The translations under genes and the position numbers were made by a program. The notes under the pieces were generated by a model, which was not told the DNA's origin, did no database searches, and saw nothing but the letters and a program-made list of their open reading frames with translations. From Enterocloster lavalensis (GTDB lineage: Bacteria > Bacillota > Clostridia > Lachnospirales > Lachnospiraceae), in the NCBI RefSeq assembly GCF_902364025.1, contig NZ_CABJCG010000017.1, positions 62,001 to 126,000 of the forward strand: a stretch of 64,000 nt of DNA, in the 5' to 3' direction. Positions 36,766 to 47,090 of this stretch are shown here, piece by piece; within the stretch, counting starts at the first letter, position 1, and each line of letters opens with the position of its first letter.

Positions 36766-37350
36766 CTAGTCTTGATCAATAACGATCTTGACAGGGGAAC
36801 ACTTCCCGTTATTGCATTTGCTTTCAGAAACGCTGCAGGCGGCCACTCCCAACGTGATATCCATCAGAGCTTTTAATACAATCTTATCTCCCGCTTTCGA
36901 GATTGGTTCTTCCACGGAAATACTGCCATCAATGTTAATTTTCGTGTGCATAAATAAGTTAACAGGCGTGATAACGGCGCGTTTTTCTTCAAGCGCCTTG
37001 TTGATATTATCTAAGCAGTTTGGATGTCCTTCGCCGTTGTGATAAAAGAAGTCATACATTTCCGGCCGGCAGCATGGGTGGATTAAATTGTGTTCTCCTA
37101 CATCGTCAGAAACCACCTCCAGCATTGGATGGTATAAATTGGTATAAATAAGATTGCCCACATTTAATTTTAGAGATTCGTTGCAGTCGATTGTCACTCC
37201 GGTTGAAAGAAATTCATTTGCATTTCCGTTAACCTCGTCGAAAAAATCTACAACCTGACCGCCTTCTATATCAATCACTGTGATGCTTTGACCTTGTCTG
37301 ACATCAATTTTCATCCCCGAACGCGCCGGAATTATATACTCTTTACTCAT
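36766..37350 (-). CDS. DUF1989 (urea carboxylase-associated type) protein
   Basis: A 194-residue protein of the DUF1989 family, members of which sit beside urea carboxylase, carboxyguanidine or aminomethyltransferase genes and whose reaction is not firmly known. Visible are IPARSGMKIDVRQGQSITVIDIEGGQVVDF-type N-terminal strands, the HPCCRPEMYDFF motif, and a C-terminal cysteine-rich CSVSESKCNNGKCSP. The start is ATG 37350 after GGAGG. Its DNA is clearly more AT-rich than the pilus genes upstream, suggesting separate acquisition. It lies 103 bases past the last pilin gene, on the same strand. Confidence 0.8.
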   Translation of the reverse strand: MSKEYIIPARSGMKIDVRQGQSITVIDIEGGQVVDFFDEVNGNANEFLSTGVTIDCNESLKLNVGNLIYTNLYHPMLEVVSDDVGEHNLIHPCCRPEMYDFFYHNGEGHPNCLDNINKALEEKRAVITPVNLFMHTKINIDGSISVEEPISKAGDKIVLKALMDITLGVAACSVSESKCNNGKCSPVKIVIDQD

Positions 37351-37453
37351 CTTCTTATCCTCCATGAATGTTCCGTTTAGCGACAGCCTCTCCATATGGC
37401 ATTCTATCCGGTCGCACCGCTCTATATCCGTTTTGGGCGTCGTAAGCTCCGCC

Positions 37454-38032
37454 CTATTTTGGTCCCGCGTTAAGTAGCCGGATTTTGACCCCCTCCAGCT
37501 CCGCCTGAACCTTGCCGAAGGGATCGCACACATCATAGGAGATTACCAGGGTTTCCCCGTCCAGGGAGAACAGCGGTTCCCCGCCGTGGGGCTGAATCCG
37601 GTAGCCGGAGTAGGTGCTCTCCTGGAACAGATCGTCCGTCCGGGGAGCGGCGTGCTCTCCCTCCCCGCTGTAGGTCAGCTTGATCAGACCGCCTTCCCCC
37701 ACGCCCTGGGACTCCAGCTTCATGGTGGTTCCTGCCCCGTAGCTTCGGCTGTCGTAGGATACCGACGTTCCGTCCTCCCCGACGGTCAGGCCGGAGGCGT
37801 AGCGCAGCTCCTCCGTCATGGCTAAAAGCACCGTGTTGGCCAACACTCTGGATTCCGAGTAGGCTTTTTCCGACCGGTACACCTTCACCGCGATGCCCGT
37901 GCCCCCGGCCACCACCATGGTCAGCATCAGCAGGATCAGAACCGCCACCAGCATCTCTCCCAGGGTCGTCCCTCTCCTGCCTGACAATTTTTTCCATATA
38001 CCGCACGGCTGCTTCATTCCGGGAATTTTCAT
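37454..38032 (-). CDS. PilW-like minor pilin
   Basis: A 192-residue prepilin. The type III signal ends RRG before TTLGEMLVAVLILLMLTM, with the conserved glutamate at position 5 of the mature protein and a single hydrophobic helix. The globular part is PilW-like in size. The ATG overlaps the stop of the pilV-like gene (ATGA). It is the last pilus gene of the operon. Minor pilins of this kind prime assembly or form the pilus tip. Confidence 0.82.
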   Translation of the reverse strand: MKIPGMKQPCGIWKKLSGRRGTTLGEMLVAVLILLMLTMVVAGGTGIAVKVYRSEKAYSESRVLANTVLLAMTEELRYASGLTVGEDGTSVSYDSRSYGAGTTMKLESQGVGEGGLIKLTYSGEGEHAAPRTDDLFQESTYSGYRIQPHGGEPLFSLDGETLVISYDVCDPFGKVQAELEGVKIRLLNAGPK

Positions 38033-38349
38033 GTTCCGGCACCTCCGTCCAGCTGGTAAGATACCATGTCGTCGCCGTAAAACACCGTCAGCGGAAGTTC
38101 TTCCGAGACGCCGCTTCCCTCCACCCGGAGAGAACCGCTCCTCTGCTCCACCGCATCTTCCTCCGCCTCAAAACACTCCAAAAGGGACATGGCCTTGTAA
38201 AACCGGGCATCCGCCTTTACGGCCTGCCGGTTAATGCGGGCGGCCACCGCCACCATGCCCAAAAACAGAGAGGCAGATACCGCCACCACCAGGATGGCCA
38301 CCAGCACCTCAGCCAGGGTCTCGCCGCTTTTACTTCTCAGCTTTCTCAT
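38029..38349 (-). CDS. PilV-like minor pilin
   Basis: A 106-residue prepilin with signal KSG before ETLAEVLVAILVVAVSASL, glutamate at mature position 5. Overlaps the gene before and after it by a few bases, which fits translation coupling and a stoichiometric tip complex with the PilX- and PilW-like proteins. Confidence 0.82.
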   Translation of the reverse strand: MRKLRSKSGETLAEVLVAILVVAVSASLFLGMVAVAARINRQAVKADARFYKAMSLLECFEAEEDAVEQRSGSLRVEGSGVSEELPLTVFYGDDMVSYQLDGGAGT

Positions 38350-39215
38350 GATCCCCCACCTCCCACGCCGGTTCCGTCATAGGGCGGCCTGCCGGAAAAT
38401 ACCGGCCGGTCTGAGGATATGACTGCCCTGGATGTGTACTCGTAACGATATTCCGGTCCGCTGTCGGAATCACCGCCCTCGCCGTCCTCCTCATCCTCGC
38501 TGTCCCCGTCTCCGCTCTCCACCTCCGTGACTGTCTCCTCCAGCACATAGTAGACCACTCCGTTGGCTGTCATCCGCAGGTAATACTGCCCCTGCGTCCC
38601 TTCATCCGGTTCCAGGGAAAGCGCGGACTCAATGCGGACCTGAAGCTGCTGGGAATCCCCGCTGTCCATAACCACGTAGTCCGGCGTCAGGGTGACGTCC
38701 GCCCGGACCGTGCCCATCGTCGGTTCCCCCTCGTCCCCCGCTTCCAGGCGGAAGGTGAAGGTCAGGGATTCCCCCTTTTCCCTGCGCTCCTCCTCGCCCT
38801 GAGGAACGTACAGCCGGTTGTCCTCCTCCACACAATTTAAATAAACGCGGTACAGCGCGGCCGCGAGGGCCGCCTCCGTCCCGGTACCTGCCGCCTCAGA
38901 ACCGGCCTTTGCCAGCAGTTCCCCCTTAAAGGCCGCCCGCTGGCTCTCACCTGCCGGGTCATCCTGTTGGCCGTGATCCTCGGAGCACTCCCGCGCCGCG
39001 CCCTCCAGCTGTTCTTTCAGCGCCGTGCCCGCGGACATCACGGCCAGGTAGCTCCCCTCGTTGATTTTCTCAGACTTCACATGGCTGATATTGGCCATGG
39101 CCGCTGCCAGAACCACGGAGCCCACGGTGGCGCATATGAGAAAATACACCAGGCCGATGGCCAGGGACGCGCCCTTTGTGCTCTGGATTTTTCGGATTCC
39201 GCTGTTTCCTGCCAA
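38346..39215 (-). CDS. PilX/GspK-like minor pilin
   Basis: A 289-residue protein with N-terminus STKG before ASLAIGLVYFLICATVGSVV. The mature position-5 glutamate is absent, as in GspK/PilX tip pilins that cap the filament. The C-terminal third has an acidic Asp/Glu/Gly/Ser stretch (about 240-260). The start is TTG 39215, eight bases after AAAGGAGG. It follows the giant pilin-like gene after a 189-base repeat-bearing gap. Confidence 0.75.
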   Translation of the reverse strand: MAGNSGIRKIQSTKGASLAIGLVYFLICATVGSVVLAAAMANISHVKSEKINEGSYLAVMSAGTALKEQLEGAARECSEDHGQQDDPAGESQRAAFKGELLAKAGSEAAGTGTEAALAAALYRVYLNCVEEDNRLYVPQGEEERREKGESLTFTFRLEAGDEGEPTMGTVRADVTLTPDYVVMDSGDSQQLQVRIESALSLEPDEGTQGQYYLRMTANGVVYYVLEETVTEVESGDGDSEDEEDGEGGDSDSGPEYRYEYTSRAVISSDRPVFSGRPPYDGTGVGGGGS

Positions 39216-39284
39216 CTGGCGCGCCTCCTTTCTGTTTTCTCGGTGTTTTCGTATCAGTTGCTGTTTCTGGCCCGGCCATTGTCC

Positions 39285-39406
39285 CTGTCTCAGTCGCGGT
39301 TCCCGCCTAAATCGCTGTACCCGTTCCGGCCGCGGTTCCCATTCCAGTCGCAGTCCCCCCGGGCCAGTCGCAGTTCCCCGTACCAGTCACAGTCCCCGCC
39401 CCAGTC
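39285..39406. repeat. Degenerate 18-20 bp repeat abutting the giant pilin stop codon
   Basis: Five copies of a CAGTCGCAGTTCCC-like core occur at 39291, 39327, 39345, 39365 and 39384, with a partial copy that overlaps the stop codon of the giant gene at 39405-39407. It is GC-rich and noncoding as far as I can tell. It is the second such minisatellite in this window. Confidence 0.7.
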
Positions 39407-42400
39407 ATCTTCTAAAAACCGGGTGATACCCCTCAGGTTTATTTCCAACATGGTACAGTCCCACAAGCCCCGCTCCCGTGTCGCTCAACATCGGGAAGGG
39501 ATATCCGGGGTAGGACGGGCCGGTATTCTCCATATTCGGCTGCATCTGCGTCAATCTGGCCGTTCCCTGGCCGTCCGCCTCCCGCCTGAGCTCCTCCGCA
39601 AACTGTGCCACGCTCCACGCCTCGATCAGACCGTCGATCCCCTGGTGGGAAACATTGTAGGCCGCCAAGCCCGGCTGGGTTCCGTCCTCTCTGAGGAAGA
39701 AACAGTCGCCCATAGTAGACGTACTCCAGGAGCCGGAACCGGTCTGAAGCACATAGTAGGTTGTGCCGTAGGAGCTTTTAAAGTTCTTTACCTCCATCCG
39801 GCTGTTGACCTCGATCAACGCCCGTCTGTCCTGCAGGGAGGCCGCGCTCTCATATCTGGGAAGGCTGACCCGGAAAGCCGTGTAGGTCCCCTCTTTTATC
39901 TCAGTCTCATTGATCCAGTAAAGGTAATTGTTATCGATTCTCCAAAGCGTCATAACGCCCTGGGCCAAAGACGGCTCGTGGATGGTCTCAAAGTAGCTGT
40001 CCCCGGCGTCCGCGCCGTAATCCGGCTCCGTGCGCGGATCCTTCACGATCCCGCTGCCGTCGATCACCTTGCCGTAGGTCTCCACCATCCTGTCCCGCTC
40101 GGCCCGCGTGTTCGTCCCCTCGATCCCGTCCTTTAACACATTGGGATAATAGGGGTAGCCCAGTATGTTGTACACCAGAGCCGAGTTTCCCTCCCCGTCC
40201 AGCGCTCCGAAGGTGGAGGAGTCCATGGCTGGGCGGCTCTGCATATTCCAGATTGTATTCCCGTTCTGGGCGGCGGGCCGGTTGTGCACCTCCGCCTGTT
40301 TCATAATTTGTATCAGGCTCAAAATCATAGGATCGGCCTGGTCAAACCGCGCGTCGGCCCCCTCAGCGGCTCCCAGGAATCCGCCGGTGTCTACGCCCTC
40401 AGGCTGCCCCTGGGGAACTCTGCCCACGGAGTAACACTCCCGCAAATCAGCCGAAGCGTTCCCGGATCCGCCGGACCGTCCGCCGAACCCTCCAAAGGAT
40501 GCGTACTCCGCCAGCCCGTCGCCGGTGTTTACATCCCCCGACGCGTAACAGGACCGCAGCGTCCCGTTCTTTGCGATGAGGCCGAAAAATCCGCCCGTGT
40601 CACCGCAGCCTGTCACCGAGCCAGAGGCGTAACAGTTCTGTATCTTTCCGCTGTTGACCGTGCCCACAAAACCGCCCGCAGGCCCGCCGCCCCGGCTCTC
40701 CACCGCCACATAGGCGAAGCAGTTCTCTACCGTCCCGCCGTCCAGACTGCCCGCAAAGCCGCCCAGGCTGAGGCTGTCCGTGACGCTGCCGTCCTCCCTG
40801 CGGATTCCGGTCATCCGGGTTCCCTCCGCCGACAGGTGGGTCACAGCTGTTTTGGTGTTGATGGTTCCGGCCACCGCCCCTGCGATCTGGTCCGTCTGTA
40901 TTTCACCGCCAAAAAGCGCGATATTCTGGAAGAGGGTTTTATCGGAAATCGCAGCCGTCAGTCCCCCGGCGTTGCGGCAGCCCTCCGCCGTAATCGTGCC
41001 CAGATGGACTTCGCTCCGCTCCCCGGCCGCCGGTTTCACGGTCACCGTGCCCGCCGCCCGGCCCAGCAGACCGCCTGCCGCCACGGCGCTGTCCGCCGCT
41101 TTCACTTCAATGTCCGGCAGATAGACCTGGCCCGGCAGAAGCAGCGAGGCCGTGGTGGAAAAACGCCCCGCCAGCCCGGCCACCGCGGAATCCTTGTGCA
41201 TTCGATTGGAAACCGCCACGATACGGCTGTTGGAGAAATCCCACACCGACTGATCCGATGCTGGACGGATGTTGACGTCCTTCACATTTCCCACGATCCC
41301 GCCGTAATAGCACACCGGGTTCTCGCCCGCGCTGCCGGTTTCGTCGGTCAGCAGGCGGCCGTTTTCCACGGTCACCGCGCCGAGAGTCAGGGTATTGCCG
41401 TTGGATACGCCGGATTTGTAGAGGGAGCCCACCAGGAACCCACCCACATAGGAGAGGCATCTGCTGCCGTTCTTCACCTTTAAAAGTCCGTCCCCGGCCC
41501 CAGTTTCCCCCGCGCCCGCAGGGATTCCGCGCAGCTCTATGCCTTCCAGGCTGACCGGATAATTGACCTCACAGAGACCCGCGACCAATCCGGCGGCATT
41601 GTAGAAGCCCCGGTTCTCCCCACTGCCGTGGTTTGCCTGAGCTTGGCTGATATCCGCCGTCCCTTCCATGCGGATGCGGGACAGCGCCACTTCCTTGTTG
41701 GACAGAATCTGCCCGATCACACCGCCCACCGCTCTGCGGCCCTGCACGGTGATCTCCCCGGAGAGCGTCAGGCCGTCCACGGAACCGCTGTACATCTTGC
41801 CAATCGCGCCGCCCAGCCAGCTGGCCTGGTCGTTGATTACACTGGAATCCGCAACGCGGCAGTCCTCAAATACCGTGCTCTCCGCCTCAGCCGCCAGAAT
41901 ACCGGCCGGCTTTTCCAGATTGTTCGGGCGCAGCCTGATGTCGTGTGCAACCACATTTTTGAGGTGTGCGCCGGAGGCGTTATTGCACAGCGCGGCGCTC
42001 CCGCCCGAGATGGAGGAGGACGCCAACGTCAAATCCTCCACCGTTCCGCTCAGATACCCGAACAGCGGCGTGTTCACGTTAAACTTGCTCATATTTGAGA
42101 ACTCCGGAAGGTTGGTGGGGCCGCCGCTCCAGGCTCCCAACCCGGTAATCTTGTGGCCGTCCCCCAGATAGGTCCCCGTAAAGGGAATGTTCTGGCTTCC
42201 GATGGAGCTGTTAAACCACCGGTAATTCTGCCTGGGTCTGCCGTCCTTCGAGTTCATGGGCGCCCCGTCCGAATAGTAAAATGCGTACGGATTGTCCGAG
42301 CCCAGCGGAATGTCCAGCTCCTGGCGGAAGGTATAGCTGTAATAATTGTCGATACCGTTGGGCCGCTTGGCGATATTCTCAAATCCCAGCGTGCAGAGCT

Positions 42401-45400
42401 GGCGGGAGGTCCGCACCAAAAGCTCTACCGGCACGCCATCCTCCTCCGGCCGCTCGCCCACTCCGATTTGCGATTTGGCAAAATGGGGGCAATAATAGAA
42501 GGTCCGGCTCTTCTCCACCGAAGCTCCCGCCCCCTGGCCGCCGCCCTCGTCCCGGTAATTGCTCTCCACAAACACGTTCAGCTCCTGGTAAATGCTGTCC
42601 TCCTCCACGTAGGCGTTGGTGACCACCGCCGCGGGCGGCAGGATGCGGAAATAATACCGTCCGTCGCGCCCATCCAAATTCAGCGCCACCGGCTTGTCGC
42701 CGTAAACAGAATCCGGCTCAAACTCTGCCCTTTTGCCACCGATATTGGTGTAATAGGTCAAATTCCCCTTAAACCGGCTGTCCGTGAACACCTTTCCATT
42801 GTTGTCCTTGAGATTGTATATGGATTTTAAGTAATTGGTAGCGCTGCTCACGCTGTTGTCCCCGCCCGCGTTGTCCATCCAGCTGAGGTACGCCTTTTTG
42901 TTGGAGGAAGAGTTGCCCTGGATCAGGTTCTGCACATTGATATCGTCCATATCGATGTACTCCTCGTTAAACAGCAGGCTGTAACCGTCCAGGAATATTT
43001 TCCGGTCGTCCCTCAGCGTATCCAGCCCCAGCGTTTCATTGTAAAATCCCACCGAGTAGGAGGAGTCCCCCTCCTTGTACACCTCAAAATACGCCATTTC
43101 CGCGCCCACGTACTCGTAGCTGGGCCAGTCTCCGTACTGGATCAGGCCCTCCGCCTTTGGAAATGGGAACAGAGGCCCAAGCAGGCGGCTGAACGCTTTC
43201 GTGTCCGAGCCGTCGGCCTTTGCCTTCACAAGTCCGTCCATCTTGATCTCGTCCCTGAGCTGGCGATAGGTAACTGTTTTTGCCCCGATCACCGGCTGGC
43301 CCTCTTTTATATAGTTTTCCGACCAGCTGAGCACATAGCAGTCCTCGCCTGTGACGGATGAAAACGGGTACAGAAATACACCGAAGGGGTCTGCGTACAC
43401 ACAGTCTTCGTAATGGATCTGCCCATTTTCAATTCTATAATTGGCGGAGTAGCCGTTGCTCACCGCCGCGTAGCAGTTTTTGATCCCGTTTGCGCTCCCT
43501 GAGAAACCGGAAGCCGAACCGCCGCCCAGGGTGATCACCCTTCGAAGGGCGTAGCAGCCGCTCACCTCATTGGAGGACATATTGACAAAGCCCGCCGCAT
43601 AACTGCTGGCCGTGTAGCAGTTGGCGTAGGAATTTCGGACGATTCCATTGTTGTTGTTCACAAATCCGGCCGCCTGGTTCCCGTAACCCGGGGCAACGCT
43701 TCCTGTCTCCTCATCGTAGACGCCCGTGGTGACAGCGCCCGCCGCCCCGCAGAGCTCGATTTGGCCCACATTGTTGTTGACGAACCCGGCCGCCTCATTC
43801 TGGCAGGTAATCAGGGCGTTGGCGTAATTGTTGAACGTCACATTCCAGTTCTCATCATAGAGATGGCGGTAGCGGTCCGCCTCCCCCAGTTTCTCCGGCT
43901 GCTGTGGCAGCACGTAGCTCTGGGTGATCGTCCCTCCGCCCCCGTTGTTATTCAAAAATCCGGCCGCGTCCCCGCTGGCTGAGTAGATTTTGGGGCTCAC
44001 CACAGAGACATTCAAAATCGTTCCGAAATTATGGACGGCCAGTCCGGCCGCGCTGCCTCCACCGGAGAGCTTCACCACAGGGTTGACTATTGACAGATTT
44101 TTCACCGTCCCGCCGGTTCCAATGGTTCCGAACAGGGCCGCTTCCCCGGAGCCGGGCTCCATGCGCAGGTTCCGGATCGCGTGTTTCTCTCCGTCATACT
44201 GTTTTACAAACGCCCCAAGCCTGGAGGCGTCCCCGCCGATCATGCCCTGGACAAACGCATTTTTCGGGTCAGAAAACACATCCCGGTCATAGGTGCTCAA
44301 ATCATACGCCGCGTAATCCGCGTCCCGCTCCTGGCGGTAATCCCACGGGGCGGACCAGTAATCACTGTTGTTCTTGTTCCCCGTGTTGAACTGGTATCCC
44401 AGCTCGTACAGGTGCCGGACCGTGCGGACCACCGCCGTTTCTGGTATTGTCCCGGCCGCCGCCTGGCTGGGGGCGATGGCTTTGGCGAAATGTGGATTAT
44501 AGTAAAAGGTGGACGGACTCCCGTCGATCTCCAGCTTCAGGGTATCGTAAAACTGGCCGCTGCCGCCTTCAAACTCCCGGAATCCCTTGTGTACCACATT
44601 CCACGGCAGGGCGTAGAGATACTGGGGTTTTCCCTGCACCTCCACCTCCACGCTCTTTAAATCCCCCTTCTCCCCGGAAATGATCACGCTGCTCCCGTTT
44701 CTGCTTCCCAGGTACCCGTACCCGTCGCTGCGCACCGGCGCGTCGTCCCGGAGCGTGCTCTCCTCCTCCATTCCCGGCGACCAGAAGCCGTACTCCGGCC
44801 CGCCAAACGCGCCGGTGTCGTACCGCTCATAGTAGACCAGGCCGGTCAGCGAACCGCCGCCCGCCCAGTCGCCGTGGTAGGTTTTCAGCCAGGAAGGATA
44901 GGGGTAGGCCGCAGCCTGTTCCTTCCGGTACATCTCGTCGTAGGGGTAGGTGCCCGCGTGGCCGGGCGTCGCCGCCCCCGCCTCCGCAAGGCCGTCAAGC
45001 GGACCGCAGCCGATGGAATTGACCTCCCCTCCGGCTGTGGCAAACGCGCCGCCCAGCGCGTAGGTCATGGACAAATTCTCCGGGGAAGCGGCAGAACCCG
45101 CAAATGGCCCGCAGACGGCTCCCCGGACAGAACAGGTGGAAAAGGAACGGCTCACAGCGGCGCGGTCCTCGATCAGCCCCGCAAATCCCCCCGCCCGGTT
45201 CCTTCCGGTCACATTGGGCCGCTCCGCAGAGTAGGAGCCGTTCTCCGTCTGCCCGCCGGAATAGCAGGTCTCAACTGAAGAATGGCCGGACAGCGCGCCC
45301 GCAAAGCCTCCCGCCGCCACCTCCCCCGCCACCTTGACGGAGGCGAAGGAATCTGAGGCTTTCAGATTCCATCCCTTGCCCACAAGTCCGCCCGCGTAGC

Positions 45401-47081
45401 TGCTGCCGGAAATGACCCCGCTGGCCTGATAGCGCTCGGAAAGGCTTTCCTCCTCGGTTCCGTCGATATACACGCCGCATTTTTCCACAATAGCGTCCTG
45501 CAGATAGCCCGCCAGGGCCCCCGCGTAAGACTCCATGGCCGCCCCGCCGGGAAGCTCCGGCCGGATCACCGGGTTGACCAGGGTAATTCCGCTCAGGCGC
45601 ACCTGGCGGCCCTCCCCCTCCCCACCCGACATGAAGCCGAACAGGCCGGCGTACCCGTAACCGCACCCGCCGTAATCCAGCACGGCGTTTCGGGAAACAT
45701 GCAGATTGCGGATCACATGCCCGTTTCCCTCAACTGTTTTAAGTCCTGTGCGCTCGTTGCTGATGGGATAAAAATTCACCGTTTCTCCGCTGCCGCCTCT
45801 GGCGGTGCAGACCTGGTCCCAGGACGCCGCGGCCCCGCTCTCCCCGTAAACGGGCTCCATCCAGTCGATGTCCCGGATCAAGCTGGCCCTCTTCGGAGCC
45901 AGGTCCGAGTATTCCTCCGTCTTCCAACCGGTCCCCGTCAGGCGCATCCCAAGCCCCGAGACCTCCCAGGACAGGTTCTGGAGATGGCGTCCGTTCTCAA
46001 TCAGCACGCTTTCGCCTCTCCCGTCCCCGCCCCTGAGCCCGGCAAACAGGCTGTTGATCTCGACGGTTCTGACCTGCGGGAGATAGAGCTGATCGCTGCT
46101 CGCGCCGTAGCCGGTCACCGAAATCCGCAGGTCGTCCCCCGCGGCGATGCCGGAAAAATTGTCCGCAAAATGAAGCCCCGGCCTGAGACTGTCCAGGGTG
46201 ATGGTGTACTGGGATTTCCCGTCCCCCGCCGCCTCCACGTCAAATCCCAGGTCCGCGCTCTGCACCGCGTCCACCGGCGACTCCAGGGACAGGTTTCTTC
46301 CCTTTAACCGGTAGGTGTAGACCAAAGAATGCTCCGGGTCGGTCTTGGAACCGATCTCAATCTGGTAGGCGGTCCGGTCCCACAGCCTCTGGTCCATGGA
46401 GATGGTCACCTGCAGCTCCTCCGCGTTGCGCAGAATCACCGCAAATTCCAGGTTTTCCGTCCCCTCCACCAGCGCCGCAGCCTCGCCGCCATAATAACCC
46501 ACCGAGGGCGCCATCCGGTTCTTCCGGTTGGCAGCCCCCCGCAGGTCCAGGGATTCATACTGGTTGAAATGCTGCGGATAGGAAAATTGGCTGTCTCTCT
46601 GAAAGGCCCCGCCCTTCTCCTCCCAGTAAAACACGGCGTAGACTCTGCCGGTCTGCCGGTTGTACTCGATCACATAGCTCCCGCCGTCGTCCTTCACCAG
46701 TCCGGGCGCAAAGGCGGTGTCGTTCATCCACAAAAAGGTGCTGTCCCCATGGCAGAGAGCGTAGGTGTCCGGCTTCTCCCCCTGTCCGTCCACATAGTCC
46801 GACGGAACCATGGATTCGTCCATCTTCTGTCCGTCCGCCCCCTCCGGCTGCGGCACAGGCAGTTTTCCGCACAGCTTTAAGCCCGACATCTGGTTCTGGG
46901 CCACGGTAAAAATCTCCTTCGCCCGGTCATCCAGCTCGGTCTGCCGCAGGGAATTGCGCATATGAATGAGCGCAGGAAATGACACCGCGGCCAGAATTGC
47001 GATGATCCCCACTACGATCAGCAATTCCGCCAGGGTGTAACCGCCCGCTCTGTGTTTTCTGCCGTCACAACCTGCACTCAT
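39405..47081 (-). CDS. Giant GLUG-repeat type IV pilin-like protein, candidate tip adhesin
   Basis: A 2,558-residue protein. The N-terminus is a full prepilin signal: RAGG before YTLAELLIVVGIIAILAAV, with glutamate at mature position 5, so prepilin peptidase should process it and the helix can enter a pilus. Ordinary pilins have 100-250 residues. The rest is a series of Gly-rich GLUG-type repeats, for example AGGFAGALSGHSSVETCYSG and AGGFVGTVNSGKIQNCYASG, concentrated near residues 480-700, 1030-1300 and 2050-2250. Such repeats occur in secreted adhesins and form beta-helices. It sits between pilO and pilX-like genes, where tip pilins are encoded. The likely role is an adhesive cap; this is inference. 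The frame is intact throughout. Confidence 0.85.
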   Translation of the reverse strand: MSAGCDGRKHRAGGYTLAELLIVVGIIAILAAVSFPALIHMRNSLRQTELDDRAKEIFTVAQNQMSGLKLCGKLPVPQPEGADGQKMDESMVPSDYVDGQGEKPDTYALCHGDSTFLWMNDTAFAPGLVKDDGGSYVIEYNRQTGRVYAVFYWEEKGGAFQRDSQFSYPQHFNQYESLDLRGAANRKNRMAPSVGYYGGEAAALVEGTENLEFAVILRNAEELQVTISMDQRLWDRTAYQIEIGSKTDPEHSLVYTYRLKGRNLSLESPVDAVQSADLGFDVEAAGDGKSQYTITLDSLRPGLHFADNFSGIAAGDDLRISVTGYGASSDQLYLPQVRTVEINSLFAGLRGGDGRGESVLIENGRHLQNLSWEVSGLGMRLTGTGWKTEEYSDLAPKRASLIRDIDWMEPVYGESGAAASWDQVCTARGGSGETVNFYPISNERTGLKTVEGNGHVIRNLHVSRNAVLDYGGCGYGYAGLFGFMSGGEGEGRQVRLSGITLVNPVIRPELPGGAAMESYAGALAGYLQDAIVEKCGVYIDGTEEESLSERYQASGVISGSSYAGGLVGKGWNLKASDSFASVKVAGEVAAGGFAGALSGHSSVETCYSGGQTENGSYSAERPNVTGRNRAGGFAGLIEDRAAVSRSFSTCSVRGAVCGPFAGSAASPENLSMTYALGGAFATAGGEVNSIGCGPLDGLAEAGAATPGHAGTYPYDEMYRKEQAAAYPYPSWLKTYHGDWAGGGSLTGLVYYERYDTGAFGGPEYGFWSPGMEEESTLRDDAPVRSDGYGYLGSRNGSSVIISGEKGDLKSVEVEVQGKPQYLYALPWNVVHKGFREFEGGSGQFYDTLKLEIDGSPSTFYYNPHFAKAIAPSQAAAGTIPETAVVRTVRHLYELGYQFNTGNKNNSDYWSAPWDYRQERDADYAAYDLSTYDRDVFSDPKNAFVQGMIGGDASRLGAFVKQYDGEKHAIRNLRMEPGSGEAALFGTIGTGGTVKNLSIVNPVVKLSGGGSAAGLAVHNFGTILNVSVVSPKIYSASGDAAGFLNNNGGGGTITQSYVLPQQPEKLGEADRYRHLYDENWNVTFNNYANALITCQNEAAGFVNNNVGQIELCGAAGAVTTGVYDEETGSVAPGYGNQAAGFVNNNNGIVRNSYANCYTASSYAAGFVNMSSNEVSGCYALRRVITLGGGSASGFSGSANGIKNCYAAVSNGYSANYRIENGQIHYEDCVYADPFGVFLYPFSSVTGEDCYVLSWSENYIKEGQPVIGAKTVTYRQLRDEIKMDGLVKAKADGSDTKAFSRLLGPLFPFPKAEGLIQYGDWPSYEYVGAEMAYFEVYKEGDSSYSVGFYNETLGLDTLRDDRKIFLDGYSLLFNEEYIDMDDINVQNLIQGNSSSNKKAYLSWMDNAGGDNSVSSATNYLKSIYNLKDNNGKVFTDSRFKGNLTYYTNIGGKRAEFEPDSVYGDKPVALNLDGRDGRYYFRILPPAAVVTNAYVEEDSIYQELNVFVESNYRDEGGGQGAGASVEKSRTFYYCPHFAKSQIGVGERPEEDGVPVELLVRTSRQLCTLGFENIAKRPNGIDNYYSYTFRQELDIPLGSDNPYAFYYSDGAPMNSKDGRPRQNYRWFNSSIGSQNIPFTGTYLGDGHKITGLGAWSGGPTNLPEFSNMSKFNVNTPLFGYLSGTVEDLTLASSSISGGSAALCNNASGAHLKNVVAHDIRLRPNNLEKPAGILAAEAESTVFEDCRVADSSVINDQASWLGGAIGKMYSGSVDGLTLSGEITVQGRRAVGGVIGQILSNKEVALSRIRMEGTADISQAQANHGSGENRGFYNAAGLVAGLCEVNYPVSLEGIELRGIPAGAGETGAGDGLLKVKNGSRCLSYVGGFLVGSLYKSGVSNGNTLTLGAVTVENGRLLTDETGSAGENPVCYYGGIVGNVKDVNIRPASDQSVWDFSNSRIVAVSNRMHKDSAVAGLAGRFSTTASLLLPGQVYLPDIEVKAADSAVAAGGLLGRAAGTVTVKPAAGERSEVHLGTITAEGCRNAGGLTAAISDKTLFQNIALFGGEIQTDQIAGAVAGTINTKTAVTHLSAEGTRMTGIRREDGSVTDSLSLGGFAGSLDGGTVENCFAYVAVESRGGGPAGGFVGTVNSGKIQNCYASGSVTGCGDTGGFFGLIAKNGTLRSCYASGDVNTGDGLAEYASFGGFGGRSGGSGNASADLRECYSVGRVPQGQPEGVDTGGFLGAAEGADARFDQADPMILSLIQIMKQAEVHNRPAAQNGNTIWNMQSRPAMDSSTFGALDGEGNSALVYNILGYPYYPNVLKDGIEGTNTRAERDRMVETYGKVIDGSGIVKDPRTEPDYGADAGDSYFETIHEPSLAQGVMTLWRIDNNYLYWINETEIKEGTYTAFRVSLPRYESAASLQDRRALIEVNSRMEVKNFKSSYGTTYYVLQTGSGSWSTSTMGDCFFLREDGTQPGLAAYNVSHQGIDGLIEAWSVAQFAEELRREADGQGTARLTQMQPNMENTGPSYPGYPFPMLSDTGAGLVGLYHVGNKPEGYHPVFRR

Positions 47082-47090
47082 AAAAATCAG

